From: an uncultured Oscillospiraceae bacterium
Lineage (GTDB): Bacteria > Bacillota > Clostridia > Oscillospirales > Oscillospiraceae
Direction: 5' to 3'
NCBI GenBank assembly: GCA_944385465.1
Contig: CALWXH010000011.1
Location: 1 to 43,587, forward strand
Length of the DNA stretch: 43,587 bases
Part shown: piece after piece, positions 7,474-15,666 of the stretch
How positions within the stretch are numbered: the stretch's first letter is position 1
Layout of the letters: each line of letters begins with the position of its first letter
Notes under the pieces: generated by a model
Database searches by the model: none
The model's input: only the letters and a program-made list of their open reading frames with translations
Told to the model about the DNA's origin: nothing
Position numbers and translations under genes: made by a program

Positions 7474-8195
7474 ATGAGATACTGAGTGCAAAGGATATAG
7501 GAATTTCCTTTGGAAGCAACGAGGTTTTAAAATCAGTCAACCTGGCGCTGAATCACAATGAGGTATTGGGTATCATCGGGCCCAACGGTGCGGGGAAAAC
7601 GGTACTGCTGAACATTTTGTGCGGTATTCTCACTCCAACGAAGGGTTCTGTAATTTTTGAAGGTCAGGACATTACCCATCAGAAAATCACGGAGCGGTGC
7701 CGTATTGGTTTTGGCCGGACATTTCAGGTGCCCCGTCCGTTTGAAAAAATGACGGTGCTGGAAAATATCATGGTGGGCAGCGTATTCGGCGCTGGCCTGA
7801 CAGAGAAGCAGGCGAAGAAAAAGGCTATGGAGATTGCCAGTTTTATTGGCCTGGATCATCGGCTGACCTGGTTTGCAGGCAAGCTGGGGCTGCTGGAACG
7901 GAAGCGATTGGAGATTGGACGTGCCCTCTCCACGGATCCGAAGGTGCTTTTACTGGATGAAGTGGGCGGTGGCCTGACAGAAACGGAAGTGGGAAGCATC
8001 ATTGACCTGGTAAAGAAAGTGAAGGCCAATGGGTTGAGCGTCATTTGGATTGAGCACATTATCCGGACTATGCTGGAGGGGACGGATCGGATCTTGTTGC
8101 TGGCCAACGGCACGGATGTAATCTGCGGTTTGCCGCAGGAAGTCATGCAGTCCAAAGAGGTGCGCGAAGTCTACATGGGAAATGAGGACAAATGA
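7470..8195 (+). CDS. ABC transporter ATP-binding protein, LivG type
   Basis: A 241-residue ATPase for a branched-chain-amino-acid-family importer. Walker A is GPNGAGKT at about 37-44. The signature region reads LGLLERKRLEIGRAL instead of the usual LS(Y/G)GQ form, and Walker B is VLLLDEVGGGLTE with V after DE instead of P. This LL(E/D)xKRLE variant occurs in some LivG proteins and does not by itself imply inactivity. The TTG at 7470 was chosen because AGGAGGTG at 7455-7462 is correctly spaced for it; an in-frame TTG at 7464 is too close. The gene sits between the binding protein and the LivF-type ATPase. Confidence 0.88.
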   Translation: MNEILSAKDIGISFGSNEVLKSVNLALNHNEVLGIIGPNGAGKTVLLNILCGILTPTKGSVIFEGQDITHQKITERCRIGFGRTFQVPRPFEKMTVLENIMVGSVFGAGLTEKQAKKKAMEIASFIGLDHRLTWFAGKLGLLERKRLEIGRALSTDPKVLLLDEVGGGLTETEVGSIIDLVKKVKANGLSVIWIEHIIRTMLEGTDRILLLANGTDVICGLPQEVMQSKEVREVYMGNEDK

Positions 8196-8196
8196 T

Positions 8197-8925
8197 ATGA
8201 GTATGCTTGAAATACGAGGACTCAATGTCAATTATGGAGACTTTCACGCAATTCAGGATGTGTCCATGGATGTGGAGGCAAACAGCGTGGTTTCGCTGAT
8301 TGGCGCGAACGGAGCGGGAAAGTCCACATTGATTAATGCCATTTGCGGAGTGAATAAGATCAGGAGCGGCAGTGTTACATTCCTGGGACATGACATTACA
8401 AAGCAAAAGACCAGCAAGATTGTTTCCCTTGGGCTTACCTCATCTCCGGAAGGCAGTCACTGTTTTGAGAAGATGACGATTCAGGACAATTTGCTGCAGG
8501 GGGCATATTTATGCCGCTCGGGCAAAGAGAGACGCAAGCGCCTGGATGAGATTTATGAGCTGTTTCCTGTTCTAAAGGAAAAGTCAAAGCAACTGGCGAC
8601 TTATTTGTCCGGCGGGCAGCGGCAGATGCTGGCCATCGGACGGGCTATGATGACCCAACCCAAGCTGCTGATCTGCGATGAGATCTCTCTGGGTCTGGCG
8701 CCGGTTGTCATTAAAGATATCTATGTTCAGCTGGAAAAGGTGCGGGAAAAGGGGATTACCTTAGTAATTGTAGATCAGGATGTAAACAGAAGCCTGACAA
8801 ATTCGGATTATACCTACGTGATGCTTGAAGGCCGCATTGTAATGGCCGGCGAGTCGAAAAAGATGAATATTGATGAAGTAAACGACGCCTATTTCGGCAT
8901 CAATCTGGAGAAAAAGGAGGCGTAA
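8197..8925 (+). CDS. ABC transporter ATP-binding protein, LivF type
   Basis: The 242-residue second ATPase of the importer. Walker A is GANGAGKS at about 36-43, the signature is canonical (LSGGQRQMLAIGRAM) and Walker B is LLICDEISLGLAP, typical of LivF. The start ATG 8197 lies one base after the LivG stop, with GAGG at 8184-8187. An overlapping ATG at 8182 is possible but adds five unconserved residues. It would pair with the LivG protein as a heterodimer. Confidence 0.92.
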   Translation: MSMLEIRGLNVNYGDFHAIQDVSMDVEANSVVSLIGANGAGKSTLINAICGVNKIRSGSVTFLGHDITKQKTSKIVSLGLTSSPEGSHCFEKMTIQDNLLQGAYLCRSGKERRKRLDEIYELFPVLKEKSKQLATYLSGGQRQMLAIGRAMMTQPKLLICDEISLGLAPVVIKDIYVQLEKVREKGITLVIVDQDVNRSLTNSDYTYVMLEGRIVMAGESKKMNIDEVNDAYFGINLEKKEA

Positions 8926-8929
8926 CGGT

Positions 8930-9793
8930 ATGCTTCAATATTTGGTGCAGGGCATCTTGTTGGGGGGCCTGTATGCGATCATCGGAATTGGAATGTCCAT
9001 GGTATTCGGCATTATGCGCTTGACAAACCTGGCTCACGGGGACCTGATGATTCTGAGCGCGTATCTGGCGCTGACCTTCTGCGATCTGTTGGGGGGGAAT
9101 CTGCTTCTGGCAACCCTGTTTACCATCATCGCCATGGTGATCATTGGGTTTTTGATCCAGGCATTCCTGGTGAACCATGTGCTAAGCAAGGGTGCGGAAC
9201 CGGCTCTGTTGGTCACATTTGGAATCTCGGTGTTTTTGGCTAATCTGCTGCACAATATTTTCAGCGCGGATTATCAGAGCTTGCCCAACTCGTTGACCAA
9301 TACACAGGTGATTTCCACGGATTTGGTGTCTATTTCCGCAATCTATCTGTTTAGCTTTGTCGTGGCCATCCTGATGATTGTGGGACTGCACTTTCTCATG
9401 CAACGGACGAATTTTGGCCGGTCTATCCGAGCCACTTCGGACGATGACATGGCGGCAGGACTGACCGGTGTAAATACGAAACGGGCCTATGTCTATGCGA
9501 TGATGTTGTCCATGGCAGTAACCGCGGTTTCTGGCGTGCTCATTGGCAGTACCTATACGTTCAACGCCAGTATGGGCTCGTCTTATCTGATCATCGCGTT
9601 TGGCGTTGTAGTTATCGGTGGAATGGGAAGCTTGATTGGTACCTTGCTGGGTGGTATCGTTCTGGGCGTGGCACAGCTACTTGGATCGTATTTTCTGGGT
9701 ACTGGCGTACAGCTGTTGGTGGCCTATCTGGTGTTGCTGGTGGTGCTCGCCACGAGGCCCAATGGCCTGCTGGCCCGTGCGACGCGGAAATAA
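8930..9793 (+). CDS. ABC transporter permease, LivH type
   Basis: A 287-residue membrane protein with the LivH family N-terminus (GILLGGLYAIIGIGMSMVFG, then MRLTNLAHGDLMIL), a conserved signature of branched-chain-amino-acid permease subunits. There are about eight hydrophobic segments. AAGGAGG at 8914-8920 serves the ATG four bases after the LivF stop. It forms the translocation channel with the LivM protein. Confidence 0.93.
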   Translation: MLQYLVQGILLGGLYAIIGIGMSMVFGIMRLTNLAHGDLMILSAYLALTFCDLLGGNLLLATLFTIIAMVIIGFLIQAFLVNHVLSKGAEPALLVTFGISVFLANLLHNIFSADYQSLPNSLTNTQVISTDLVSISAIYLFSFVVAILMIVGLHFLMQRTNFGRSIRATSDDDMAAGLTGVNTKRAYVYAMMLSMAVTAVSGVLIGSTYTFNASMGSSYLIIAFGVVVIGGMGSLIGTLLGGIVLGVAQLLGSYFLGTGVQLLVAYLVLLVVLATRPNGLLARATRK

Positions 9794-9805
9794 GGGGGGA
9801 GAGTC

Positions 9806-10867
9806 ATGAAATTTGATGGACAAACCCTGGCAGGAAACACCGGGTTCAAAGTCGGGAAAAAGGTACTGTTGGTTGTTGTTCTCCTGTTGCTTGCCCTTCT
9901 TCCCATGTTCCCAAACAGCGCATACCTGGTCTCAACGGTAACGCTGATTATGATTTATATGGCTTTGGGCCAAATGTGGAATCTGCTGGGCGGATACGCC
10001 GGCCTGCTTTCTCTGGGCATGCAGGCCTTTATCGGAATCGGAGGCTACAGCCTGGCAGTGTTCTCCATTGACGCGGGGTTGAACATCTTTGTGGCGGTAT
10101 TCCTGGGAGGTGTCATTTCGGTCCTGTTTGGCCTGGTGGTATCTCCCGCTCTGTTCAAGATGACCGGCGTATATTTTGCCATCGGCACCTGGGTGGTGGC
10201 GGAAGCGCTGATGATTTTCTTCTCCAACTGGTCTGTGGTTGACTACGCCAAGGGCATCATGATCCGTTCCGTCTACTTCCTCACTGGAGAGCAGATCTAT
10301 TATATCGCGGTATTGCTGGGTGTCATTTCGGTGTTGGTGGTATACCTGCTGATGCGTTCCAAAACAGGACTGGCGCTGATGGCGATCCGTGACAATCCGG
10401 CTGCCGCCGAGTCCATGGGTGTCAAGATTTTCTCCACCAAACTGAAATGTTATATGATCGCCTGCTTTTTCACTGGGATTACCGGTGGCGTGGCGTACAT
10501 CAACCTTGCGTACATCACTCCGTCCGCCAGTATCAGTACGCAATGGACGATTGCCATGACCTTTATGGTGATCATTGGCGGAATTGGTACAATGGAAGGA
10601 CCGATTATCGGCTCTATTATCTATGTGGCGCTGACACAATACCTCTACAACTTCCCTGGGATCTCCATGACAATCCTGGGTGCGATCGCGGTTGCAGCCA
10701 TCATGGTGGTACCCAACGGTATCATGGGGACGATCCACAACAAGACCGGATTTGAGTTGCTGTCTCCCCGGCGCATTATGCCGCCTGATTGGAAAAAGCT
10801 TTTGGGTGTGGAGAGGGCAAAAGAGCAGGTAGAAGCTGCAGGGGATAAGGCATCGAAAAAAGAATAG
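9806..10867 (+). CDS. ABC transporter permease, LivM type
   Basis: The 353-residue second permease. It contains GQMWNLLGGYAGLLSLGMQAF, matching the LivM motif around G-x-x-G-x-x-S-L-G, and MAIRDNPAAAESMGV, the cytoplasmic loop that docks onto the ATPases. About nine or ten membrane segments are followed by a charged C-terminal tail ending KASKKE. It is the last gene of the five-gene ABC operon and is followed by a strong terminator. Confidence 0.93.
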   Translation: MKFDGQTLAGNTGFKVGKKVLLVVVLLLLALLPMFPNSAYLVSTVTLIMIYMALGQMWNLLGGYAGLLSLGMQAFIGIGGYSLAVFSIDAGLNIFVAVFLGGVISVLFGLVVSPALFKMTGVYFAIGTWVVAEALMIFFSNWSVVDYAKGIMIRSVYFLTGEQIYYIAVLLGVISVLVVYLLMRSKTGLALMAIRDNPAAAESMGVKIFSTKLKCYMIACFFTGITGGVAYINLAYITPSASISTQWTIAMTFMVIIGGIGTMEGPIIGSIIYVALTQYLYNFPGISMTILGAIAVAAIMVVPNGIMGTIHNKTGFELLSPRRIMPPDWKKLLGVERAKEQVEAAGDKASKKE

Positions 10868-10911
10868 GCGTAGATACAGCTGCGGTCAGAAATTCAATGA
10901 TAACAGCAATA

Positions 10912-10952
10912 GAAAGAGCAGCAAGCGCATTCAGGACGCTTGCTGCTCTTTC
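10912..10952. terminator. Strong bidirectional terminator
   Basis: A perfect 16-bp stem (10912-10927 with 10937-10952) with a 9-nt loop and A/T-rich flanks lies between the convergent LivM and AEC permease genes. It also marks the boundary between the less GC-rich first region and the GC-rich rest of the window. Confidence 0.85.
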
Positions 10953-10970
10953 AAATTTGTTGTGTGACTC

Positions 10971-11912
10971 TCAAGGAAACGCCAATGCCACCACATTGGC
11001 CCACAGGGGGATGGTAAACGCGGCGCAGAAGGTGGACAGCAGCACGGCTGCCGCCGCCTCAAACTGGCTCTCCGGCGCCGGGTCATACTGGATGGTGAAG
11101 GCCGCCAGCAGAGAGGCCACCGGCAGGGCGGCGAACATGACCACCACCTCCGCCAGATCCTTTTTCAGGTGGAAGAGAAGGGCCAGCACCAGAAACAGCG
11201 CGGGAATGAACAGGTTGCGCACCAGGGGCAGGCACAGGTACTTGAACTTCAGCAGCTTGCGGAACTCGTATTTGCCCAGGGAGATGCCGCACAGCACCAT
11301 GCCCAGGGGGGAGGCGCAGGAGCCCAAAGAGTCGATGACGCCTGCCACGGGGGAGGGCAGCTGCAGCTGGGTGAGGTAGAGAAACAGACCCACAAATACC
11401 GCCACCACCGGGGGAGAGAACCAGCCCTTGAGCTTGTCCGCCAGGGTGCGTTCCTTCCGGGCCAGACCGGGCGGGGAGAGCATGGCCTCCGCAGAGCTGT
11501 AGTAGATCATCCGGTAGGGCACCAGGAAGACCACAAAGTAGAATACGCCCTGATCGCCGTACAGCGCCTCCATGACCGGAATCCCCACAAAGGTGAAGTT
11601 GGTATACATCATGCTGAAGCGCATGATCCGGCCGGAGGCGGACCGGCCCATAAGGCGGTAGGCACCCTGACCCAGGGCAAAGGTGATGGCCCACAGGATC
11701 AGGGCGAGTACCACCAGGGTCCCGCAGTTTTTCAGCTGATCCCAGGAGAACGCCCCCATCATGGACTTGACGATCATGCAGGGCAGGGCCAGCTTCATGA
11801 TAAACGCGGTGAGCTGCTTGTCAAAGTTGCCGGAGATGATATGGCTGCGGTAGGCGAACAGGCCGATGCACACCATCAGGATCAGCTCAACGGAGAGTTT
11901 CGCGGCGGTCAT
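10971..11912 (-). CDS. AEC family transporter (auxin efflux carrier type)
   Basis: A 313-residue membrane protein with about ten hydrophobic segments in the two-fold repeat of the AEC/BASS-like fold. It contains FIMKLALPCMIVKSM, the conserved first-repeat segment with its proline break. Members export or import organic acids, including malonate and malate. It lies 26 bp after the MATE gene in the same direction, with GAGAGAAGGAA before the ATG, so the two may form an operon. The substrate is unknown. Confidence 0.85.
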   Translation of the reverse strand: MTAAKLSVELILMVCIGLFAYRSHIISGNFDKQLTAFIMKLALPCMIVKSMMGAFSWDQLKNCGTLVVLALILWAITFALGQGAYRLMGRSASGRIMRFSMMYTNFTFVGIPVMEALYGDQGVFYFVVFLVPYRMIYYSSAEAMLSPPGLARKERTLADKLKGWFSPPVVAVFVGLFLYLTQLQLPSPVAGVIDSLGSCASPLGMVLCGISLGKYEFRKLLKFKYLCLPLVRNLFIPALFLVLALLFHLKKDLAEVVVMFAALPVASLLAAFTIQYDPAPESQFEAAAAVLLSTFCAAFTIPLWANVVALAFP

Positions 11913-11938
11913 GGGATTCCTTCTCTCTCAGAGGATGC

Positions 11939-13300
11939 TCAGGCCTTCCTGGGCTGGGCGGTGAGGCTCTTCTTCCAGTAGCCCTTCTTGCAGTAGAACC
12001 AGCCGATGGGCACCGAGCTGGCCGGGGCGATGGCACAGGCGATGAACACGCCGTAGATACCCCAGAGGTGGTTGAAGAGAATGGCCAGCACCAGGCGGAA
12101 GATGATGCAGTTGACGAAGGAGTTCCACATCACGAACATGGTGTCGCCGCAGCCGGTGGCCAGGGTGTTGTAGGTGAAGAAGCCGGCGTAGAACAGCTGG
12201 CCGATGATCTCGATGCGCAGGTTGATGATGGCCCACTCCTGCACCTGGGCGTCGGGGGTGAAGATGGTGACCAGGATGGGGGCCAGCAGCTCAGACAGGA
12301 CGATGAGTACCGCCGCCATGGTGAGGGTGATCTTCATGCAGGTGCGCATGATCTGCCGGGAGCGGTCGTAGAGGCCGGCGCCCAGGTTCTGGGCCACCAT
12401 GGTGGAGGCGGCGCCCGTCATGGCGGAGATGAACAGCTGGCAGAAATCCTTGATCTTGTTGCTCACGCCGTTGGCGGCGGAGTAGATGACGGAGATGGCG
12501 CCGTAGCCGTTGATCAGGTAGGCCACCACCAGCCAGGACACGCTGGCAATGGCCCACTGGAAGGCGGTGGGCAGGCCCAGGCGCAGGATGGCCCGCACCC
12601 GCTCACCCACGGGCTTGAGGTACTTCATGGTCACGCCCAGGTGCTCCCGGTGCCGCAGGCAGAAGAACAGGGCGGCGAAGAAGGAGATGAACTGGGAGAT
12701 GACGGTGGCCAGGGCGGCGCCCTCCACGCCCATGTCAAAGCCGGCCACAAAAACCAGGTCCAGCACCACGTTGGTGGCGGTGGAGGCGATGACGAAAATC
12801 AGCGGCATCTTGGAGTTGCCCACAGCCCGCAGCATGGCGGACAGGGCGTTGTAGCCGAAGATGGGCAGCAGGCCCACCGAGCAGATCTGGAGGTAGGCTG
12901 TGGCCTCGTCCAGGGCCGGAGCCTGGAGCAGGATGAGCAGCTGCCGGGAAAAAATGGCAAACAGCGCGGCGGTGACCACGCCCACCAGGACGGACAAGGT
13001 GAGCAGGGAGCCGGCTGACTGTTTTCTGGGTTCGTCCTCATGATTGCCAAAGTATTGGCCAATGAGAATATTCCCGCCCAGGGTCAGGCCGATGGCGATC
13101 TGGGTCATGAGGTTCATGATGAGGCTGGAGTTGTTGATGGCGGACTGGCCGGAGCTGCTGATGAAGTAGCCGGCTACGATGTAGTCCGCGATGGAATACA
13201 GGGATTGCAGAAGACTGGTGGCCACAAGGGGCAGGGAATACCGGACCAGCTGCCGGGTGACGCTGCCGTGGGTCAGGTCTCTGTCGATGGTGGAAGCCAT
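11939..13300 (-). CDS. MATE family efflux transporter
   Basis: A 453-residue, twelve-helix multidrug and toxin extrusion protein. The start MASTIDRDLTHG at 13300 is supported by AAGGAG nine bases upstream; the open frame extends further 5' but that part overlaps a terminator. Family features include the N-terminal SVTRQLVRYSLPLVATSLLQ and repeats of the MatE domain in both halves. MATE proteins exchange cationic drugs or metabolites for H+ or Na+. Its expression is separated from the catabolic operon upstream by a 16-bp hairpin. Confidence 0.92.
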   Translation of the reverse strand: MASTIDRDLTHGSVTRQLVRYSLPLVATSLLQSLYSIADYIVAGYFISSSGQSAINNSSLIMNLMTQIAIGLTLGGNILIGQYFGNHEDEPRKQSAGSLLTLSVLVGVVTAALFAIFSRQLLILLQAPALDEATAYLQICSVGLLPIFGYNALSAMLRAVGNSKMPLIFVIASTATNVVLDLVFVAGFDMGVEGAALATVISQFISFFAALFFCLRHREHLGVTMKYLKPVGERVRAILRLGLPTAFQWAIASVSWLVVAYLINGYGAISVIYSAANGVSNKIKDFCQLFISAMTGAASTMVAQNLGAGLYDRSRQIMRTCMKITLTMAAVLIVLSELLAPILVTIFTPDAQVQEWAIINLRIEIIGQLFYAGFFTYNTLATGCGDTMFVMWNSFVNCIIFRLVLAILFNHLWGIYGVFIACAIAPASSVPIGWFYCKKGYWKKSLTAQPRKA

Positions 13301-13364
13301 AGAGCAGGACTCCTTTGTCGGGAAGATGGTGCAATTGGGACAAACATGAGAGGCAAGGGGAGAA

Positions 13365-13400
13365 ACGGGGTGTGTTGCAGGACGCTGCAACACACCCCGT
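13365..13400 (-). terminator. Terminator of the beta-keto acid cleavage operon
   Basis: A perfect 16-bp stem (13365-13380 with 13385-13400), 4-nt loop, followed on the reverse strand by TTTCTCC. It lies between the zinc-ribbon gene and the MATE gene. Confidence 0.75.
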
Positions 13401-13423
13401 TGTCCATTGAGATACGATTGCGG

Positions 13424-13615
13424 TCAGTCCTCGACTTCCTCGTAATCGAAGTCGTCCAGGGTGCGGGCGCCGTTTTTCTCAAACACGCCCGGGGTACCGC
13501 AGGCAGGGCACAGACCGAACTGGTCGCCGAAGTACGCGATGAGATCCTCCGCGTATTTGAACTTCTTGCCGCAGTTCGGGCAGTGATAGTACATCAGGTT
13601 GACGCCCCAGCTCAT
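13424..13615 (-). CDS. Small zinc-ribbon protein
   Basis: A 63-residue protein with two CxxC knuckles, CPNCG near residue 12 and CPACG near residue 37, separated by 21 residues. This is a classic zinc ribbon, followed by an acidic tail ending DFDYEEVED. The start at 13615 is seven bases after the upstream stop and has only a weak binding site; an internal ATG at 13594 is the alternative. As the last gene of the catabolic operon it may be an accessory or metal-binding subunit, but no function is known to me. Confidence 0.7.
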   Translation of the reverse strand: MSWGVNLMYYHCPNCGKKFKYAEDLIAYFGDQFGLCPACGTPGVFEKNGARTLDDFDYEEVED

Positions 13616-13622
13616 GACGATT

Positions 13623-14474
13623 TTACTTCTTCAGGCCGAGGATCTCGCGGGCCTCGTCGGGAGTGGCGACCTCGCGGCCATACTCCTTGATGACGCGGAC
13701 GGCGCGCTCAACGAACTGACGGTTGCTGTCGGCCAGAACGCCCTTGGAGTACATGACGTTGTCCTCCATGCCCACGCGGATGTTGCCGCCCAGGGCAACG
13801 GCGCCGTACAGCATCTCCATGGCGGAGTGGCCCACGCCGAAGCAGCTCCAGGTGGAGCCGGGGCACAGCTGATCCATGGTCTCCTTCATGAAGATCAGGT
13901 TCTTCATGGAGCCGGGGATGCCGTTGGCGCAGCCCATGCAGAACTGGAAGTGCAGGGGGGCCTTCAGCACGCCCTTCTTCAGGTAGTAGGCGGCGTTGGC
14001 GATCATGCCGGGGTCAAAGGCCTCGATCTCCGGCTTGACGCCCCACTCCTGCATGTTCTTGCCCAGCTCCTCCAGGAAGGAGGGGGGGTTGAGGAACAGG
14101 GAGGTGTGCAGCCAGTTCATGGAGCCGCAGTCGTAGGAGCCCATCTCGGGGCGCAGCTCCTTCAGGTGGATCTGACGGGTCTCGTCGGTGGCGTTCAGAT
14201 CGCCGGAGGTGGTCATGTTGATGATGATGTCGCAGTCGGGGTGATTCTTGCGCAGCAGCTCCACGGTCTCGCGGAACTTCTCCTTGTTCATGGTGCCGTT
14301 GCCATTCTCGTCACGCATGTGCAGGTGGGCCATGGCGGCGCCGGCCTTCCAGCAATCATAAACGTCCTCAGCGATCTCAGCGGGGGTCATGGGGACGTTG
14401 GGGTTGTTCTCCTTCTTGGGCCAGGCACCGGTGGTGGCCACGGTGATGATGCACTTGTTCTTCAGGTTGGCCAT
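13623..14474 (-). CDS. Beta-keto acid cleavage enzyme (Kce/BKACE family)
   Basis: A 283-residue TIM-barrel enzyme of the 3-keto-5-aminohexanoate cleavage family. The zinc-binding HLH is at 50-52 (AHLHMRDENG), and the family motif NIRVGMEDN places a glutamate at about 237. These enzymes transfer the acetyl end of a beta-keto acid to acetyl-CoA, giving acetoacetate and a new CoA ester. Known substrates include 3-keto-5-aminohexanoate and dehydrocarnitine, and the actual one here is unknown. The start at 14474 was chosen for AAAGGA nine bases upstream; an in-frame ATG eight codons earlier overlaps a hairpin. An upstream dehydrogenase in the operon could make the beta-keto acid. Confidence 0.9.
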   Translation of the reverse strand: MANLKNKCIITVATTGAWPKKENNPNVPMTPAEIAEDVYDCWKAGAAMAHLHMRDENGNGTMNKEKFRETVELLRKNHPDCDIIINMTTSGDLNATDETRQIHLKELRPEMGSYDCGSMNWLHTSLFLNPPSFLEELGKNMQEWGVKPEIEAFDPGMIANAAYYLKKGVLKAPLHFQFCMGCANGIPGSMKNLIFMKETMDQLCPGSTWSCFGVGHSAMEMLYGAVALGGNIRVGMEDNVMYSKGVLADSNRQFVERAVRVIKEYGREVATPDEAREILGLKK

Positions 14475-14504
14475 GGTAAACATTCCTTTCCAAAACATAG
14501 ATTT

Positions 14505-14541
14505 GGAATGCGGGGGCGCGGCGGACGCGCCCCCGCATTCC
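14505..14541 (-). terminator. Intra-operon hairpin before the cleavage enzyme gene
   Basis: A perfect 16-bp GC-rich stem (14505-14520 with 14526-14541) and a 5-nt loop without a T tract lies between the cyclase and cleavage enzyme genes. It probably tunes relative message levels instead of ending the operon. Confidence 0.55.
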
Positions 14542-14564
14542 TGTGAGAGACAAGAGAAATTGTC

Positions 14565-15581
14565 TTACTTCTTGTTGCGGTTGAACAGCTTCTGCATGTA
14601 CTCCAGACCGCTGTCGCCGTTGCCCTCGGCCTCACCGTAGCCGGTGCCGCCGTACTTGTAGGTGCGGGTGGGGACGCCCTTCACCAGCAGGTCCTCGTCG
14701 ATCTCGGCGCTGCAGCGGGCCATGGAGCCGTCGCCCATGTACCAGCGCAGGGGGAAGCAGTTGAAGCGGAACCACACGCCGGCAGGGATCTTGTCCAGGT
14801 CGCCGCCCAGGTTCTCAACGCCCACGATACCGTGGCCGAGCATCTCCTTGTGGCAGGGCTCCCAGGTGCCCCAGACGCCGATGGCCTCCAGGTCGCCGTA
14901 CATCTCGTCATAGGCCTTCTGGCCGAAGATGCGGATGTACTCTTCCTTGTCGAACTTGGCATAGGCCTCCTCGCCGAACAGCTCCTTGTACTCCTCGGTG
15001 ATGGGACGGCCGGTGGCGCCCAGCAGGTTCATGCGGGTCATGCCGTTGTTGCCCATGGCGGTGTGCAGGGGGTGGTCCAGAGCCTGGCTGTCCATGGCCA
15101 CGCACTTGACCTTGTTCTTGACGAACCACTTACCAGCCTCAACGCCGGTGCCGGCGGCATAGTGATAGTAGGCCTTGGAGTCGTCGAACAGGCGGTGCAT
15201 ACCGGTGTTCAGGCACAGAACCTTGCCCTCCAGGTCAGCCTGGTTGACGCCGTACTTCTCGCAGGCGGCGTCCAGGTGCTTGTCGGTGATCAGGCCCCAC
15301 GGCTCGATATCGATCTTCAGAACGACAGCGGTGCCGGTGTAGGCGTCGATGGGCATCTCGTCGGAGTAGCGGGCGCGGCGGCCGTCAAACTCATACTCCA
15401 TGACGTGACGGGGAGCGTCGCAGTGAGTGCCGGTGTGCATGGTGCAGGTGATGCGCTGGGTCAGCACGCCGCCCTTGGCCATGGAGTGAGCGCCCACGAT
15501 GTCGGGCTTATCGAAATAAGGCCAGCGGGGGATCTCAGCACCAAAGGGGTGAGTCAGGTCAACAAAAACAGTCTTGCCCAT
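14565..15581 (-). CDS. Cyclase-family (kynurenine formamidase-like) metal hydrolase
   Basis: A 338-residue protein of the cyclase family, with the metal-binding motif HTGTHCDAPRHV near residues 50-60 and the N-terminal VDLTHPF. Members hydrolyse amides or lactone-like cyclic compounds (kynurenine formamidase, isatin hydrolase, polyketide cyclase-like). At 338 residues it is longer than the usual 210-260, with extra C-terminal sequence. It lies between the dehydrogenase and beta-keto acid cleavage genes. It might open a cyclic substrate or hydrolyse an ester or amide in the same pathway. Family is secure, substrate is not. Confidence 0.85.
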   Translation of the reverse strand: MGKTVFVDLTHPFGAEIPRWPYFDKPDIVGAHSMAKGGVLTQRITCTMHTGTHCDAPRHVMEYEFDGRRARYSDEMPIDAYTGTAVVLKIDIEPWGLITDKHLDAACEKYGVNQADLEGKVLCLNTGMHRLFDDSKAYYHYAAGTGVEAGKWFVKNKVKCVAMDSQALDHPLHTAMGNNGMTRMNLLGATGRPITEEYKELFGEEAYAKFDKEEYIRIFGQKAYDEMYGDLEAIGVWGTWEPCHKEMLGHGIVGVENLGGDLDKIPAGVWFRFNCFPLRWYMGDGSMARCSAEIDEDLLVKGVPTRTYKYGGTGYGEAEGNGDSGLEYMQKLFNRNKK

Positions 15582-15666
15582 TGTTCGTTACCTCCAAAAA
15601 GTATAGATTACGTGGGATTATGCACAGCGCGGGGGGATCCCGCGGTGGCAGACATAGGGGAAAAGA

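Noticed and set aside
12068..13690. Open frames on the forward strand over the MATE and zinc-ribbon genes
   Set aside because: They have antisense composition and no start signals, and the reverse-strand products have clear families.
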